Assembly (NCBI RefSeq): GCF_901827175.1
Contig: NZ_LR594662.1
Span: forward strand, 1,984,001-2,048,000
Source of the DNA: Variovorax sp. RA8
Lineage (GTDB): Bacteria; Pseudomonadota; Gammaproteobacteria; Burkholderiales; Burkholderiaceae_C
DNA length: 64,000 bases
Reading direction: 5' to 3'
The notes below the pieces were generated by a model. It was not told the DNA's origin and did no database searches. It saw nothing but the letters and a program-made list of their open reading frames with translations. A program made the position numbers and the translations under genes. Shown here one piece after another: positions 9,011-20,937 of this stretch (positions within the stretch are counted from its first letter, which is position 1; every line of letters begins with the position of its first letter).

Positions 9011-10092
9011 ACGCGCTCAGGTGCATTCTTGCGTCAGCGTTCGTACTGCTCGGCTTTTCCGGTGCGGCGCAGGCGGCCGGCCAGGGCCCGATCCGCATCA
9101 GCGTGGAGCCCTTCATCCGCCTTCCTGACAACGTCCGCCATCCGGAAGGACTGGCCTCCAACCCGGCAAACCAGGAGATCTACGTTGCGACCTTCGATGC
9201 GCGCATGCCCGAGGCGGCGCGCAACAACCAACTGCTGCGCTATTCGCGGGAGGGGCGGCTGCTGGCGCAGAAGAGCTTCGGTGCAACTCCCCTGACCGGC
9301 ATCGAATACGCCGACGGCAAGCTCTACATCCTGAACTTCGGTGCATCGAAGCTGCAGCGCATCGACGCCGAATTCACCGCCTCGACGTCGGTCGAGGATC
9401 TGGTCGAGTTCAAGCCGCTCACGCCTCCTGCGCCGCCACCGAGATCGATTGCGAACCCCGACGGGAGCAAGGACATCATCAGCTTCGGATCGAGCGGCTT
9501 CGCGGCACCCAACGGCATGGTCTTCGACAAGGCGCGCAACCTCTACATCTCCGACTCGTTCCAGGGCGCAATCTATCGCATCGAGCGGGCGACAAGTTGC
9601 GCACCGTGCGTGTTGCAGGTGCTGTCGCGCGATCCGCTGCTGGCCACTGCGGGGGTCTTGCCCTTCGGCGCCAACGGGCTGGCCTTCAATGCCGACGAGA
9701 GCGCCCTCTTCGTCAACAATGCAGGGGACGGCCGGCTGCTGCGCATGGCACCGACTACTGGTGCGGTCGAGATCGTCGCGGAGAGCGTGTTCGGCGCCGA
9801 CGGCTTGCTGTTCTACAAGGGCCTCCTGTGGATCGCTTCCAACCAGGCGGACGTCGTGCTCGGACTGGACGAAAAGGGCCGCACCTTGGTCCGGGCGGGC
9901 GAGTTCGAAGGCATCGCCGATGATGGCGCCCCGCGAGGCCTGCTGTTTCCGGCGACCACCGCCGTGCAAGGCGACTGGATGGTGGTCACGAACCTGGCCT
10001 TGCCGCTGACGGCGGCCGAGGGCGACGAGTGGGAGGAGCAGGTGACCCGGTGGAACCTGGTCCGCTTCAGGATCCCCGGCGTCATCCGCTGA
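9007..10092 (+). CDS. Secreted SMP-30/gluconolactonase-like beta-propeller protein
   Basis: 361 residues starting at the ATGA overlap with the previous gene. A signal peptide ([17 protein letters not shown]) directs it to the periplasm. The body has the repeated pattern of a six-bladed propeller: [69 protein letters not shown] and [17 protein letters not shown]. These resemble SMP-30/NHL-type lactonase or strictosidine-synthase-like folds. A metal-binding Glu/Asn/Asp set is plausible (HPEG, NGM, NGL) but substrate cannot be read. Its gene lies between two chloroperoxidase-like hydrolases. Confidence 0.85.
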   Translation: MNALRCILASAFVLLGFSGAAQAAGQGPIRISVEPFIRLPDNVRHPEGLASNPANQEIYVATFDARMPEAARNNQLLRYSREGRLLAQKSFGATPLTGIEYADGKLYILNFGASKLQRIDAEFTASTSVEDLVEFKPLTPPAPPPRSIANPDGSKDIISFGSSGFAAPNGMVFDKARNLYISDSFQGAIYRIERATSCAPCVLQVLSRDPLLATAGVLPFGANGLAFNADESALFVNNAGDGRLLRMAPTTGAVEIVAESVFGADGLLFYKGLLWIASNQADVVLGLDEKGRTLVRAGEFEGIADDGAPRGLLFPATTAVQGDWMVVTNLALPLTAAEGDEWEEQVTRWNLVRFRIPGVIR

Positions 10093-10198
10093 CGGGTCGC
10101 AGCTGGCAGGCAAACCGTTTTTCCCGCCTCGGCCGCCGAATCCGCGCCGGCGTCCAAAGAGGCTTCCGCGCGGCGACACACCACTGGATAGGAACATC

Positions 10199-11020
10199 AT
10201 GAGCACGATCACGACCAAGGACGGCACAGAGATCTTCTACAAGGACTGGGGCAAGGGCCAGCCGATCGTCTTCTCCCACGGCTGGCCTCTGTCGGCCGAC
10301 GACTGGGACAACCAGATGCTGTTCTTCCTGGCGCAAGGGTACCGTGTGATTGCGCATGACCGCCGCGGGCACGGGCGGTCCACCCAGACCTGGACTGGCA
10401 ACGAGATGGACACCTACGCCGACGACCTGGCCGCGCTCACCGCCGCGCTGGACCTGAAGGACGCGATTCACGTCGGGCACTCCACCGGCGGCGGCGAAGT
10501 GGCACGCTATCTCGGGCGCCACGGCACGAAGCGCGTCGCCAAGGCCGTGCTGATCGGTGCGGTACCGCCGCTGATGCTCAAGACAGCGGGCAACCCCGGC
10601 GGCCTGCCGATCGATGTGTTCGACGGCATCCGCGCAGGCGTCGCCGGAAACCGCGCGGAGTTCTACCGAGACATCACCCTGCCTTTCTACGGCTACAACC
10701 GAGCGGGCGCGAAGATCTCCGAAGGCATCCGCCAGCACTGGTGGCTCCAGGGCATGATGGGCGGCATCAAGGCCCACTACGACTGCATCAAGGCCTTCTC
10801 GGAAACCGACTTCACCGAAGACCTGAAGAAAATCGACGTGCCTACCCTGGTGATGCATGGCGACGACGACCAGATCGTGCCCATCGGCGCCTCGGGCCTC
10901 ATGTCGGCCGAGCTGGTGAAGAACGCGCAGCTCAAGGTCTATCCTGGCCTGCCGCACGGCATGTGCGCGACGCACCCCGACGTGATCAATGCCGACCTGC
11001 TCGCTTTCGTGAAGGGCTGA
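10199..11020 (+). CDS. Alpha/beta hydrolase, non-heme chloroperoxidase type (second copy)
   Basis: 273 residues with the same architecture as the hydrolase at 7650. S95 is in [12 protein letters not shown], the acid in [10 protein letters not shown], the His in GLPHGM, and [12 protein letters not shown] forms the oxyanion region. The two proteins are strikingly similar along their whole length (shared HDRRGHGRS, RIxYDCIxAFSETDF-like blocks), so this is a duplication within the cluster rather than convergence. The gap of 106 bp before it may hold its own promoter. It is followed 9 bp later by the SUMF1-like gene. Confidence 0.93.
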   Translation: MSTITTKDGTEIFYKDWGKGQPIVFSHGWPLSADDWDNQMLFFLAQGYRVIAHDRRGHGRSTQTWTGNEMDTYADDLAALTAALDLKDAIHVGHSTGGGEVARYLGRHGTKRVAKAVLIGAVPPLMLKTAGNPGGLPIDVFDGIRAGVAGNRAEFYRDITLPFYGYNRAGAKISEGIRQHWWLQGMMGGIKAHYDCIKAFSETDFTEDLKKIDVPTLVMHGDDDQIVPIGASGLMSAELVKNAQLKVYPGLPHGMCATHPDVINADLLAFVKG

Positions 11021-11029
11021 TCTGCGCAC

Positions 11030-12010
<981 letters not shown>

Positions 12011-12105
12011 TTCTCTCCCTGCAGCGGCTATACGATCGAGCTCACAGTCCCATCCGGGCACCGTGCTTGCCTCTCTCTTGCTTTCTTCCTTCCGCGGAGA
12101 CGACC

Positions 12106-12483
12106 ATGGCTCTACCACACGCCCAACCGCTCGACGTCATAGGCATCGGCCCGCTCGGCCCGACCGTGCACGAAGCCGTCAGCACCAGCCTGCTGAAGAC
12201 GCAGCGTCTGCAATTGCTGCACCTCATCCTGCCCGCCCGCCGGGACCAGCCGGAGCATCACGTCGACGACGAGTGCACCATTCAATGCATCGAAGGCGAT
12301 GTGGAGATAAGAATGCCGGGCGGCGTCCGCCGGCTTGCCCCTGGACAACTGGTGGTTCTTCCGGCGCGGCAGCGCCATTCCCTCAGTGCCCGAGTCGACT
12401 CGGCCGTGTTGGTGACGCTGCTGCTGCGGGACGGGGACGCAGGCGATGGTGGCGGCGCCGGCAACCGCGTGCCCCCGGTCTGA
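12106..12483 (+). CDS. Small cupin-domain protein
   Basis: 125 residues, ATG 12106 preceded by GCGGAGACGACC. A single cupin barrel is recognisable: EHHVDDECTIQCIEGDVEIRM resembles cupin motif 1, although the usual HxHxxxxE ligand set is only partly kept. GQLVVLPARQRHSLSA is motif 2 with PxxxxH. It could bind a metal or act as a sugar or effector sensor. The gene is convergent with the LysR at 12524. Its tail is Gly/Asp-rich and low in complexity. Confidence 0.78.
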   Translation: MALPHAQPLDVIGIGPLGPTVHEAVSTSLLKTQRLQLLHLILPARRDQPEHHVDDECTIQCIEGDVEIRMPGGVRRLAPGQLVVLPARQRHSLSARVDSAVLVTLLLRDGDAGDGGGAGNRVPPV

Positions 12484-12523
12484 CGGCGAGCGCGCAAACG
12501 GCCGGTGCGCCGCTCGACGAGCA

Positions 12524-13438
12524 TCACTGTAGATAGGCGCGCAACATCTCCACGCGCAAGTCGCGCGGCCCGGCGCGCCACATCAAAGCGACGGAATTGG
12601 GAGCTATTGCCGGTGTCACCGACAGACGACTCACTCGCTGCTGCGCCAGCGCCGCTCTCACCGCCGTCGACGGCACCACGCCAAGGCCCAAGCCCTGTGC
12701 GACCAACTCGATGTTGGTGATGGGGCTGGTCGATTCCACCAAGGGCTGCGGCTGCGACACGCCTGCGCGAAGGAAACACTCTTCGAGTACGCGCCGCATC
12801 ATGGAACTGCGGGCCGGCATCACCCAAGGTGCCTGGGCCAGCGCGGCCCAGCCGACCCGGCGCTTGCCGGCCAGCGGGTGGCCGGGCGGGGCGATCACGC
12901 TGAACTGTGCCTCGAACAGCTTCTCGTAGGCCAGCGTCGCACCCAGGTCTTCGGGCATCTGCGCTGGATAGCTGGTGACGAGCGCATCGACTTCGCCCGC
13001 CGCGAGCGCCCTCAGGAGGCTAGGTACGCGCTCTTCCAGCAGCGTGATCCGCAGCGGGGGGGCGCCGCCGGCGAGCCGCGCCAACACGGGGGGCAAGTAG
13101 CCTTGCGCCACGAAAGGCGGTGCTCCGATGCGCAACGTTTGCGCCGGCTTCGCCGCCACGACGTCCTGGTGGATGTGGCCCAACTGCGCCAGCAGCAGCG
13201 CGGCGCCGTTGAGGGCGACCTGGCCGCGCGCCGTGGGTGCGATGCCGCGTGCACTGCGCTCGAACAACTGAACCCCGAACGCGGCTTCGATCTCGCCCAA
13301 AGCCTTGCTCAGCGCCGGTTGGGTCAGGTGCATGGCATGCGCGGCGGCGCGCAGGCTGCCGCCCTCCTCCAGCGCCAGCAGCAGTTGCAGGTGGCGAAAG
13401 CGCAGACGGGCAGCGAGGCGGTCAGGATTGATGGCCAT
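12524..13438 (-). CDS. LysR-family regulator, divergent from a Bug/CoA-transferase pair
   Basis: 304 residues from ATG 13436-13438. The DNA-binding domain spans residues 8-70 (LRFRHLQLLLALEEGGSLRAAAHAMHLTQPALSKALGEIE). The effector domain (LRIGAPPFVAQGYLPPVLARL, GEVDALVTSYPA) resembles the GalR/GbpR-CbbR type acid-sensing LysRs. The promoter region shared with the Bug gene at 13539 is 100 bp long, so this protein most likely regulates uptake and CoA activation of the same compound. Confidence 0.9.
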   Translation of the reverse strand: MAINPDRLAARLRFRHLQLLLALEEGGSLRAAAHAMHLTQPALSKALGEIEAAFGVQLFERSARGIAPTARGQVALNGAALLLAQLGHIHQDVVAAKPAQTLRIGAPPFVAQGYLPPVLARLAGGAPPLRITLLEERVPSLLRALAAGEVDALVTSYPAQMPEDLGATLAYEKLFEAQFSVIAPPGHPLAGKRRVGWAALAQAPWVMPARSSMMRRVLEECFLRAGVSQPQPLVESTSPITNIELVAQGLGLGVVPSTAVRAALAQQRVSRLSVTPAIAPNSVALMWRAGPRDLRVEMLRAYLQ

Positions 13439-13538
13439 CAGGGCGATTACCAAAAGCTGTCGAAGACTGAAAACATAACACTTCCGGATATCGCGGCGCG
13501 CACCTATCCTTGCCTTCGACCTTTCAAGGAGACACTCC

Positions 13539-14513
13539 ATGCAGCGACGCCACATCCTGGCTGCCTCCCTGCCCTTTGCCTTGGCCGCAGCGGGCGTGCG
13601 GGGGGCCGAGGCTTTCCCCAGCCGTCCGGTACGGATCGTCGTGCCGTACGCCGCCGGTGGCGGACCGGATGTGCTGGTGCGCCAGATAGGGCCTCGCCTG
13701 GGCGAGATCCTGGGACAACCCATCGTGCTGGAGAACAAGGTCGGTGCGGCCGGCGTGCTGGCGGCACAGTTCGTAGCGCAGCAATCGCCGGACGGCTACA
13801 ACCTCCTGATGGGGTCCAACACGCACCTCATCCAGAAGCTCCTGCAGCCCCAGTTGAAGTTCGGCCCGATCGCCGAGTTCGTTGCGGTCAGCAACATGGC
13901 CGTCTCGCCCACCGTCATGGTGGTTCGCGCCGACGGCCCGTTCAGGAAGGTGGAGGACGTGATTGCCGAAGCCAAGGCGGCCCCCGGCATGCTCAATTAC
14001 AGCTCCGGAGGCATCGGCACGTCGGCTCACCTGGCGGGGGCGACGCTGGTGTCCCTCGCCGGTGTGACGGCGACGCACATCCCGCTCAAGGGGTCTGTAG
14101 AGATCACCGCCTCGCTGCTGCGCGGCGACACCGATTTCGCATTTCCGGTGGCGGGCACCGGCATCCCGCAGGTGAAGGGCGGGAAGCTTCGGATGCTCGC
14201 CACCACGGGCGCGCAGCGGCTGAAAGACTTCCCTGATGTGCCGACGCTGCACGAAGTGCTGAAGAGCGAACTCGCCGTGCAGGAATCCTGGTTCGGCTTC
14301 TGGGCGCCGGCACGGACCACGGACGCCGTGGTGGCGCGGTTGCATGCTGCCTCGCAGAAGGTGCTGGCAGATCCCGCGGTCAGGAAGCGGTTCGAGGCAA
14401 CCGGCAACTCGCCGGCCCTCACCGAATCGGCGCAGGCGTTCGCGAGCTTCGTCCAAGACGAAAACCGCAAGTGGGCCGATGTGATCAGGGTCACCGGCAT
14501 TACCGGAAGCTGA
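13539..14513 (+). CDS. Bug-type tripartite tricarboxylate transporter receptor
   Basis: 324 residues; ATG 13539 follows AAGGAGACACTCC. Signal peptide ILAASLPFALAAAGVRG. Family motifs are FPSRPVRIVVPYAAGGGPDVLVRQ, QSPDGYNLL, NYSSGGIGTSAHLAG and THIPLKG. The soluble periplasmic protein presents a small acid to membrane partners encoded elsewhere. The CoA transferase gene starts 9 bp after its stop, so the imported compound is probably converted to a CoA thioester. Confidence 0.92.
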   Translation: MQRRHILAASLPFALAAAGVRGAEAFPSRPVRIVVPYAAGGGPDVLVRQIGPRLGEILGQPIVLENKVGAAGVLAAQFVAQQSPDGYNLLMGSNTHLIQKLLQPQLKFGPIAEFVAVSNMAVSPTVMVVRADGPFRKVEDVIAEAKAAPGMLNYSSGGIGTSAHLAGATLVSLAGVTATHIPLKGSVEITASLLRGDTDFAFPVAGTGIPQVKGGKLRMLATTGAQRLKDFPDVPTLHEVLKSELAVQESWFGFWAPARTTDAVVARLHAASQKVLADPAVRKRFEATGNSPALTESAQAFASFVQDENRKWADVIRVTGITGS

Positions 14514-14522
14514 GGAGCAGGC

Positions 14523-15707
14523 ATGCTGCAGGCATTGAAGGGCGTGCGCGTCGTCGACATGTCCCACGTGATCGCGGGGCCGCTGGCCTCGTTCTACCTG
14601 GCACAGATGGGCGCAGAGGTCGTCAAGGTGGAATCGCCTCACGGCGGCGACGTCATGCGCCACGGTCGCGTCGGCGAAGGCGACACGCCGGACGGCTTCG
14701 TGGCGCTGAATGCAGGCAAGTCGTCGGCGGCCATCGACATCAAGACCCCGGAGGGCGCTGCGGCAGTTCGCGAATTGGCCCGTACGGCCGACGTCTTCAT
14801 CGAAAACTTCCGCCCCGGCGTGGTGGCGCGCTACGGGCTCGATGAAGCGTCGATCCGCGAGTTGAACCCGTCGGTCATCTACTGCTCCATCTCCGGCCAT
14901 GGGCAGCAGGGTTCCTGGAGTCAGCGCGGAGCCTACGACCACGTCGTGCAGGCGCTCACCGGAATGATGATGATGTCCGGCGATGACCCGCAGGGCGCAC
15001 CCATCAAGGTGGGGTTCCCGGTGATCGACGTGGCCGTCGGCATGCTGGCCGCCATGGCCATCTCCGCCGCGCTGTACCAGCGCGCGCGCGACAGCAAGGG
15101 GCAGACCATCGATGCGTCCATGGTGCAGGCGGCATTGATGCTGATGTATCCCAATGCCAGTGCTTTCCTCAGCAGCGGCGCGGAGCCACAGCGGGTGGGC
15201 AACCGCGGTTACACCGGCAGCCCGACCGCCGATACTTATCGCTGCGCCGACGGGTGGCTCGCCACCGCGGCAAACACCCCGGCGCAGTTCCGCAAGCTCA
15301 CCGCGGTGCTGGGCCTGCAGGAACTGTGCACCGACGCCCGGGCACTGGACCTCGGAGCCTTCAACAGCGACGGTGGCTTCGTCGTTGCGCGCGACCTGCC
15401 GTATCTGCGAGAGCGCTTCTGCGCGTCATTCGCGACGCGCAGCGCGACCGACATGGAGCAGCGGTTGAACGCGGTCGGCGTGCCCGCCGCCCGCGTTCGC
15501 AGATTGGGCGAGTTCCTGCGCGAGGTGGAGGAGGGCGACAAGCTGCCGCTGCCGATGCTGCGCTTCCAGCAGGGCGAGCGCATCGTGCGCACACCCGGAC
15601 TGGGTTTCCGCAGCAGCGACATGGAAGGTGACGCAATGTCCCGCCGCGCAGCGGAGTCACTGGGCGAGAGCACTGGCCGGCTGGTTCGGCCGGGCACAGC
15701 GACCTAG
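14523..15707 (+). CDS. CaiB/BaiF family (type III) CoA transferase
   Basis: 394 residues, ATG 14523. Type III CoA transferases move CoA between carboxylic acids through an aspartyl-CoA intermediate. Here the candidate is D169 in GFPVIDVAVG, the same position as in formyl-CoA transferase. Other hallmarks are GVRVVDMSHVIAGPLAS, GAEVVKVESP, LNAGKSSAAIDIKTPEG, FIENFRPGV and the C-terminal PLPM/GxxT-like segment. It is translationally close to the preceding Bug gene and ends with a 4-bp convergent overlap with the Na/Pi carrier gene. The acyl substrate is unknown. Confidence 0.92.
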   Translation: MLQALKGVRVVDMSHVIAGPLASFYLAQMGAEVVKVESPHGGDVMRHGRVGEGDTPDGFVALNAGKSSAAIDIKTPEGAAAVRELARTADVFIENFRPGVVARYGLDEASIRELNPSVIYCSISGHGQQGSWSQRGAYDHVVQALTGMMMMSGDDPQGAPIKVGFPVIDVAVGMLAAMAISAALYQRARDSKGQTIDASMVQAALMLMYPNASAFLSSGAEPQRVGNRGYTGSPTADTYRCADGWLATAANTPAQFRKLTAVLGLQELCTDARALDLGAFNSDGGFVVARDLPYLRERFCASFATRSATDMEQRLNAVGVPAARVRRLGEFLREVEEGDKLPLPMLRFQQGERIVRTPGLGFRSSDMEGDAMSRRAAESLGESTGRLVRPGTAT

Positions 15708-17368
15708 GAGCCTTCGGGCATGAAACGTGGCACTCCAGATGCAGCGCGATCCTTGCCGTGGGCCTCGCCGTCCAAAAAGGTCGAGGAGATCGCGCAGATG
15801 TGGAAGTTGACGCGTTCCAGATCGCTGATCAGATCGAGATGCTGTGAACTGGTCTCAATGCTCTCTGGCGTTCCATCCGTCAAGCGCGCCAGATGTGCAT
15901 GGCTGCATTCCTTCACGCGCTCCCCGTACCGCCGTCGCGCGGAGGCGAGGTTGCGCGCGTCTTGCGGGCTGCGATGGATGAACACTGCCATCGCAAGGTT
16001 CAGATTTGCCAGCGTCAGAGCGTACAACTCCCCGATTTCGCGAAGCCCCGCAGCGGAAAACTGCTTTCCCGCGGCGATGTTGCGTTTCTCGATGCGTTCC
16101 AGCAAGCGCTCGATGATGTCAGCCACTTGCTCGAGGTTGATGGCGAAAGCAGTGATTTCCGTCCAACGTTGATCGTCTTCGGCGCTCAAGGCTTTTCGCG
16201 CGAGGCGGGTCAGGTAGTGCTTGATACCAGAACACAGCGCGTCGACCTCATCGTCCATCGCCCTCATCTGGCGGGCGAGCGCTGAATCGTTCTCCTGAAT
16301 TGCGCGAAGGCTGCCGCGAATCATTGTTTCAACGAGATCCGCTTCATGGATTGCTTCGCGAGCAGCGCACGAAATGGCCAAGCTTGGCAAGGACAGGGAA
16401 TCGGCATGAAGGCGCAACGGTCGACCCCCGGTCGCGACATCGGATCGCTCGCGCAGCACGATCTGAATGACCGCGGAAAACCTCTCCGTCAAGCACAAGC
16501 AGAGCAAGGCGACAGCGAAGTTGAACGCCAGATGAAAGCCGACTACGACAGTGCCGTGCGAGAGGCTCGACGCTTCGGCGACGTCCAGCCAGAGCATGAT
16601 GAACGGCGCGAACAACGCGACGCCGCAAACCTTGAAGAGCAGGTTTCCCAATGGGAGCCTTCGTTCCTCGACGCTGCAGCGCGAAGCGTTCATGACCGCC
16701 AACAGCCCGCTGCCGAGATTGGCGCCGAGCACGAGGCCGATGCCGGTCGACGTCGATATGGCGCCGGTCGCAGCGAGCGTGCCTGTGAGAATCACGATCG
16801 CAAGGCTCGAATAGGCGGCTACGGTGAGTGTTGCACCCAAGGTAATCAGGAGCAGCAGATCATCACTGACCGACGCCAGCAGGGAACGCGTCACGGCCGA
16901 ACCGGTCAGCGCCGATGTCGATGCGCCTATGAGATGCAGCGACCACAGCATGAGCCCGACGCCGATCAGGCATTTGCCGACGTGGGCCGCGGTGCTCGCT
17001 CCTCGAGCCTTGCAAAGGGGAACACCAACCAAGAGGAAGAGCGGCGACATCCACGATAAGTCGAACGAGAAGATCAGTGCCATCACGCTCGTTCCCACAT
17101 CGGCACCCAACATGAGAGCCAAGGCCAGGGGGAGACTCAAGATTCGTTGACCCACGAAGCCTGACACGATCAGCGCAGTCGCCGTGCTGGACTGAAGCAC
17201 GGCGGTAATGGCGAACCCGGAACCCGCCGCGGTTACCCGGTTGCCCGCGGCGCGCGCGAGCATATGCCGCAGACGGGTACCGAAGGCCTTCAGGAGCGAC
17301 GAGCGCATCACGCCGCTGGCCCAAATCAGCAGAGCGATCGCAGCGAGCAGGTTCAGGAGCTGCGTCAT
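15704..17368 (-). CDS. NptA/YjbB-type Na+/phosphate carrier with C-terminal PhoU-like domain
   Basis: 554 residues. The first 300 residues are two inverted membrane repeats with the signature QSSTATALIVSGFVG and its counterpart LGANLGSG. Residues 330-540 form a helical PhoU-like cytoplasmic domain (EADLVETMIRG, LEQVADIIERLLERIEKR). The E. coli homologue YjbB exports phosphate. The start at 17368 lies only 9 bp after the stop of the Bug gene downstream of phnA, so it is very likely in the same operon. There it could dispose of phosphate released from phosphonoacetate. Confidence 0.9.
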   Translation of the reverse strand: MTQLLNLLAAIALLIWASGVMRSSLLKAFGTRLRHMLARAAGNRVTAAGSGFAITAVLQSSTATALIVSGFVGQRILSLPLALALMLGADVGTSVMALIFSFDLSWMSPLFLLVGVPLCKARGASTAAHVGKCLIGVGLMLWSLHLIGASTSALTGSAVTRSLLASVSDDLLLLITLGATLTVAAYSSLAIVILTGTLAATGAISTSTGIGLVLGANLGSGLLAVMNASRCSVEERRLPLGNLLFKVCGVALFAPFIMLWLDVAEASSLSHGTVVVGFHLAFNFAVALLCLCLTERFSAVIQIVLRERSDVATGGRPLRLHADSLSLPSLAISCAAREAIHEADLVETMIRGSLRAIQENDSALARQMRAMDDEVDALCSGIKHYLTRLARKALSAEDDQRWTEITAFAINLEQVADIIERLLERIEKRNIAAGKQFSAAGLREIGELYALTLANLNLAMAVFIHRSPQDARNLASARRRYGERVKECSHAHLARLTDGTPESIETSSQHLDLISDLERVNFHICAISSTFLDGEAHGKDRAASGVPRFMPEGS

Positions 17369-17377
17369 CGTCGCCGA

Positions 17378-18358
17378 TCAATCCATCTTGACGCCGGCAG
17401 CACGCACCACGTCGCCCCAGGCGCGCGTTTCGCCCGCCATGAAGCGCGCGAAGTCCGTCGAACTGCCGCCGCCGGGTTCCGCCCCGTCGTCAGCGAGTGC
17501 TTTGCGCACCGCAGGTCGCTGCAGTGCGGCGAGGGTCGCCTCGGTCAGCCTGTCGACCACGGCCTTCGGTGTCTTGGCCGGTGCAAGAAGCCCCGCCCAG
17601 GAGGTAACGGAAAAGGATCTGAGACCTGCTTCCTTCATCGTCGGAAGGTCTGGTGCCGCGGCAGAGCGCTCGTCGGAGGTCACGGCCAAGCCCTTCAGTT
17701 TGCCGCCCTTCACCTGTCCTATGGCGCTGGGGATGGTTTCGAAGGCGAATTGCACCTCGTTCGACATCACGGCCAGCATTGCCGGGCCGCCGCCCTTGTA
17801 GGGTACATGGGTGGCTTCCACGCCAGAGATCGACTTGTAGATCTCACCCGCAAGATGGCCGGGCGAGCCGGTGCCGGCGGAGGAGAAATGCAGCTTGTCC
17901 GAGTTTGCCTTGGTGTAGGTGATGAAGTCCTGCACATTGTTGACAGGCAGCTGGGGCGCCGCCATGAGCAGCAGAGGGTACTTGGCCACCAGCATGATCG
18001 GCTCGAAACTCTTGACCGGGTCGAACTTGAGGTTCGAATAGAGGTGCGGGTTGATCGACTGGCTGCTGAGCGTCGCCATGAAGATGACGTACCCGTCGGG
18101 TGCGGCCGTCGCCGCCAGTTCAGCCGCAAGATTGCCCGCTGCACCGGGCCGGTTGTCGACGATGACCGATTGTCCGAGCGTCTCGGTCATGGCCTGTGCG
18201 AGCACGCGAGCCAGCTTGTCGGTCGAGCCCCCGGGTGCGAAGCCGACGACCATGCGCACTGGTTTCGACGGAAAGGCCTGGGCCATGGCGGGCTGAATGG
18301 CTGCGCTCGCCAACGCCATCGCCAATGCCGCGTGCATTCTCAGACGTGGGTATCTCAT
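17378..18358 (-). CDS. Bug-type receptor in the phosphonoacetate operon
   Basis: 326 residues with signal peptide (AALAMALASAAIQPAMAQ). Mature motifs: FPSKPVRMVVGFAPGGSTDKLAR, APDGYVIF, FSSAGTGSPGHLAGEIY and THVPYKGGG. Bug receptors normally bind carboxylates, and phosphonoacetate also carries a carboxylate, so a role in its capture is reasonable but inferred only from position. It lies 62 bp downstream of phnA and 9 bp upstream of the Na/Pi carrier gene, all in the same direction. No TctA or TctB is seen. Confidence 0.9.
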   Translation of the reverse strand: MRYPRLRMHAALAMALASAAIQPAMAQAFPSKPVRMVVGFAPGGSTDKLARVLAQAMTETLGQSVIVDNRPGAAGNLAAELAATAAPDGYVIFMATLSSQSINPHLYSNLKFDPVKSFEPIMLVAKYPLLLMAAPQLPVNNVQDFITYTKANSDKLHFSSAGTGSPGHLAGEIYKSISGVEATHVPYKGGGPAMLAVMSNEVQFAFETIPSAIGQVKGGKLKGLAVTSDERSAAAPDLPTMKEAGLRSFSVTSWAGLLAPAKTPKAVVDRLTEATLAALQRPAVRKALADDGAEPGGGSSTDFARFMAGETRAWGDVVRAAGVKMD

Positions 18359-18420
18359 CGTGTGTCTCCGTTTGTGGTTTACCGTGGAAATCCGAAATCC
18401 GGCGCGCCGCGCCGGCTGCG

Positions 18421-19665
<1,245 letters not shown>

Positions 19666-19666
19666 T

Positions 19667-19681
19667 CAGCTTTACTGACAC
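19667..19681. promoter_or_regulatory. Candidate LysR box between phnA and its divergent regulator
   Basis: A perfect inverted repeat GTCAG-CTTTA-CTGAC lies 20 bp upstream of the phnA start. It contains the T-N11-A core expected of a LysR site. A CTAAT element typical of GcvA-type regulators follows within 10 bp. The assignment is by pattern and position only. Confidence 0.5.
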
Positions 19682-19732
19682 CATCGACTAATATTGCGGT
19701 TTGCGTGAGAAAAACTGACAGATAGCCCCGCC

Positions 19733-20683
19733 ATGCCGCATTCCATGCCCCCGCTCAACGCCTTGCGCGTCTTCGAAGTCGCCGCGCGCGCCGGCAGTTT
19801 CACGGAGGCTGCACGCGAGCTCCATCTCACCCATGGCGCAGTCAGCCGCCAGATTCAGCTCCTGGAAGCAGCGCTGGGCCAGGCGCTCTTTCGAAAGGAA
19901 GGCCAGCGCATGGTGGCCACCGAGCACGCGAAGGCCTTTGCACGCGAGATCAGCGCCGCTTTTGACCACATCACCGACGCGTCGACGCGCTACGGAAAAT
20001 TGCTCACCAGCAAGGTCGTGCGCGTCAATGCGCCCGCAACCTTCGCGATGCGATGGCTCATTCCCAAGCTCGACGAATTCCGGGCGCGCCATCCGAAGAC
20101 GGAGGTGCGCGTCTCCACCGCCTTCAGCAGTGACCCGATGTTCAAGGGCAGCTTCGACCTCGCGATACGGCGCTCGCCTGGCGATCTGAGCCAGTTCGAG
20201 GTGACGCCACTGTTCCAGGAATGGAGCACGCCGATCGCGAGCCCCGCCTTGGTCAAGAAGCGAGCGCTGCGCAGCCCCGTCGATCTGCGATCGCGAACCC
20301 TGCTATTCACGGAAACGAGGCCGGGCGATTGGGAGGAATGGCTCGGTGCCGTGGGTTGCCGGGACCTGCGCTCGACACAGCAACTGCGCTTTGATCATTT
20401 CTTTGTCACCCTGCAGGCGATCGTCGACGGAATGGGGTTCGGCATGGGCACGTTTCCCACACTTTCAGCGGACCGCGAAGCCGGCAGAATCTGCACCCCT
20501 TTTGCCGGCGAGCTCGTGCCAGGCAGCACCTATTTCTCGATCGTTCCACTGGACTCGGACAAGCCGAAGCACCTGCGCGAGTTTCAGGCTTGGCTCGAGC
20601 AATGCTCCGCTACATCATCCAAGGCGTTCGAAAATGACTTTGGTGCACAGCGCCTTCGCGGCTCGCCGCTCCCGACTGGCTAG
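19733..20683 (+). CDS. GcvA-type LysR regulator, probable activator of phnA
   Basis: 316 residues from ATG 19733. The winged helix MPPLNALRVFEVAARAGSFTEAARELHLTHGAVSRQIQLLE is characteristic of the GcvA/AmpR branch, and the effector domain has FDLAIRRSPGD. It is divergent from phnA across 85 bp that contain a candidate LysR box. This arrangement matches the regulator-enzyme organisation of known phosphonoacetate loci. An autoregulated activator responding to phosphonoacetate is the natural guess. Its end overlaps the small HTH gene by 4 bp. Confidence 0.9.
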   Translation: MPHSMPPLNALRVFEVAARAGSFTEAARELHLTHGAVSRQIQLLEAALGQALFRKEGQRMVATEHAKAFAREISAAFDHITDASTRYGKLLTSKVVRVNAPATFAMRWLIPKLDEFRARHPKTEVRVSTAFSSDPMFKGSFDLAIRRSPGDLSQFEVTPLFQEWSTPIASPALVKKRALRSPVDLRSRTLLFTETRPGDWEEWLGAVGCRDLRSTQQLRFDHFFVTLQAIVDGMGFGMGTFPTLSADREAGRICTPFAGELVPGSTYFSIVPLDSDKPKHLREFQAWLEQCSATSSKAFENDFGAQRLRGSPLPTG

Positions 20684-20913
20684 ACCGACGCCAGCAGCCT
20701 CGTGACGTCGACGCCCAATGCCTTGGCCAGCCGCTCGATGTTGTCCAGCGACACATTGCGTTCCGCGCGCTCGACAGATCCGACGTAGGTGCGGTGCAAG
20801 CCTGCAAGATCGGCAAGCTGTTCTTGCGAAATCTCGCGCGCGGCACGTTCTGCACGCAGGCGAGCTGCGAGCCTGGTGCGCGCAGATTGTTGAGCCTTCC
20901 CTCGTCGTTCCAT
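20680..20913 (-). CDS. Small XRE-family regulator resembling restriction-modification controller (C) proteins
   Basis: 77 residues from ATG 20911-20913. An ATG at 20967 is open but would place the operator inside the gene. The helix-turn-helix covers residues 12-70 (LAARLRAERAAREISQEQLADLAGLHRTYVGSVERAERNVSLDNIERLAKALGV). YVGSVERAERN is highly typical of C proteins and of small chromosomal XRE regulators. A controller-type operator lies 25 bp upstream. No methylase or endonuclease gene lies nearby, so it is an orphan within this window. It is convergent with, and overlaps by 4 bp, the LysR of the phnA locus. Confidence 0.88.
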   Translation of the reverse strand: MERRGKAQQSARTRLAARLRAERAAREISQEQLADLAGLHRTYVGSVERAERNVSLDNIERLAKALGVDVTRLLASV

Positions 20914-20937
20914 GTCGAGGAGAGTGCAAGCTATGCC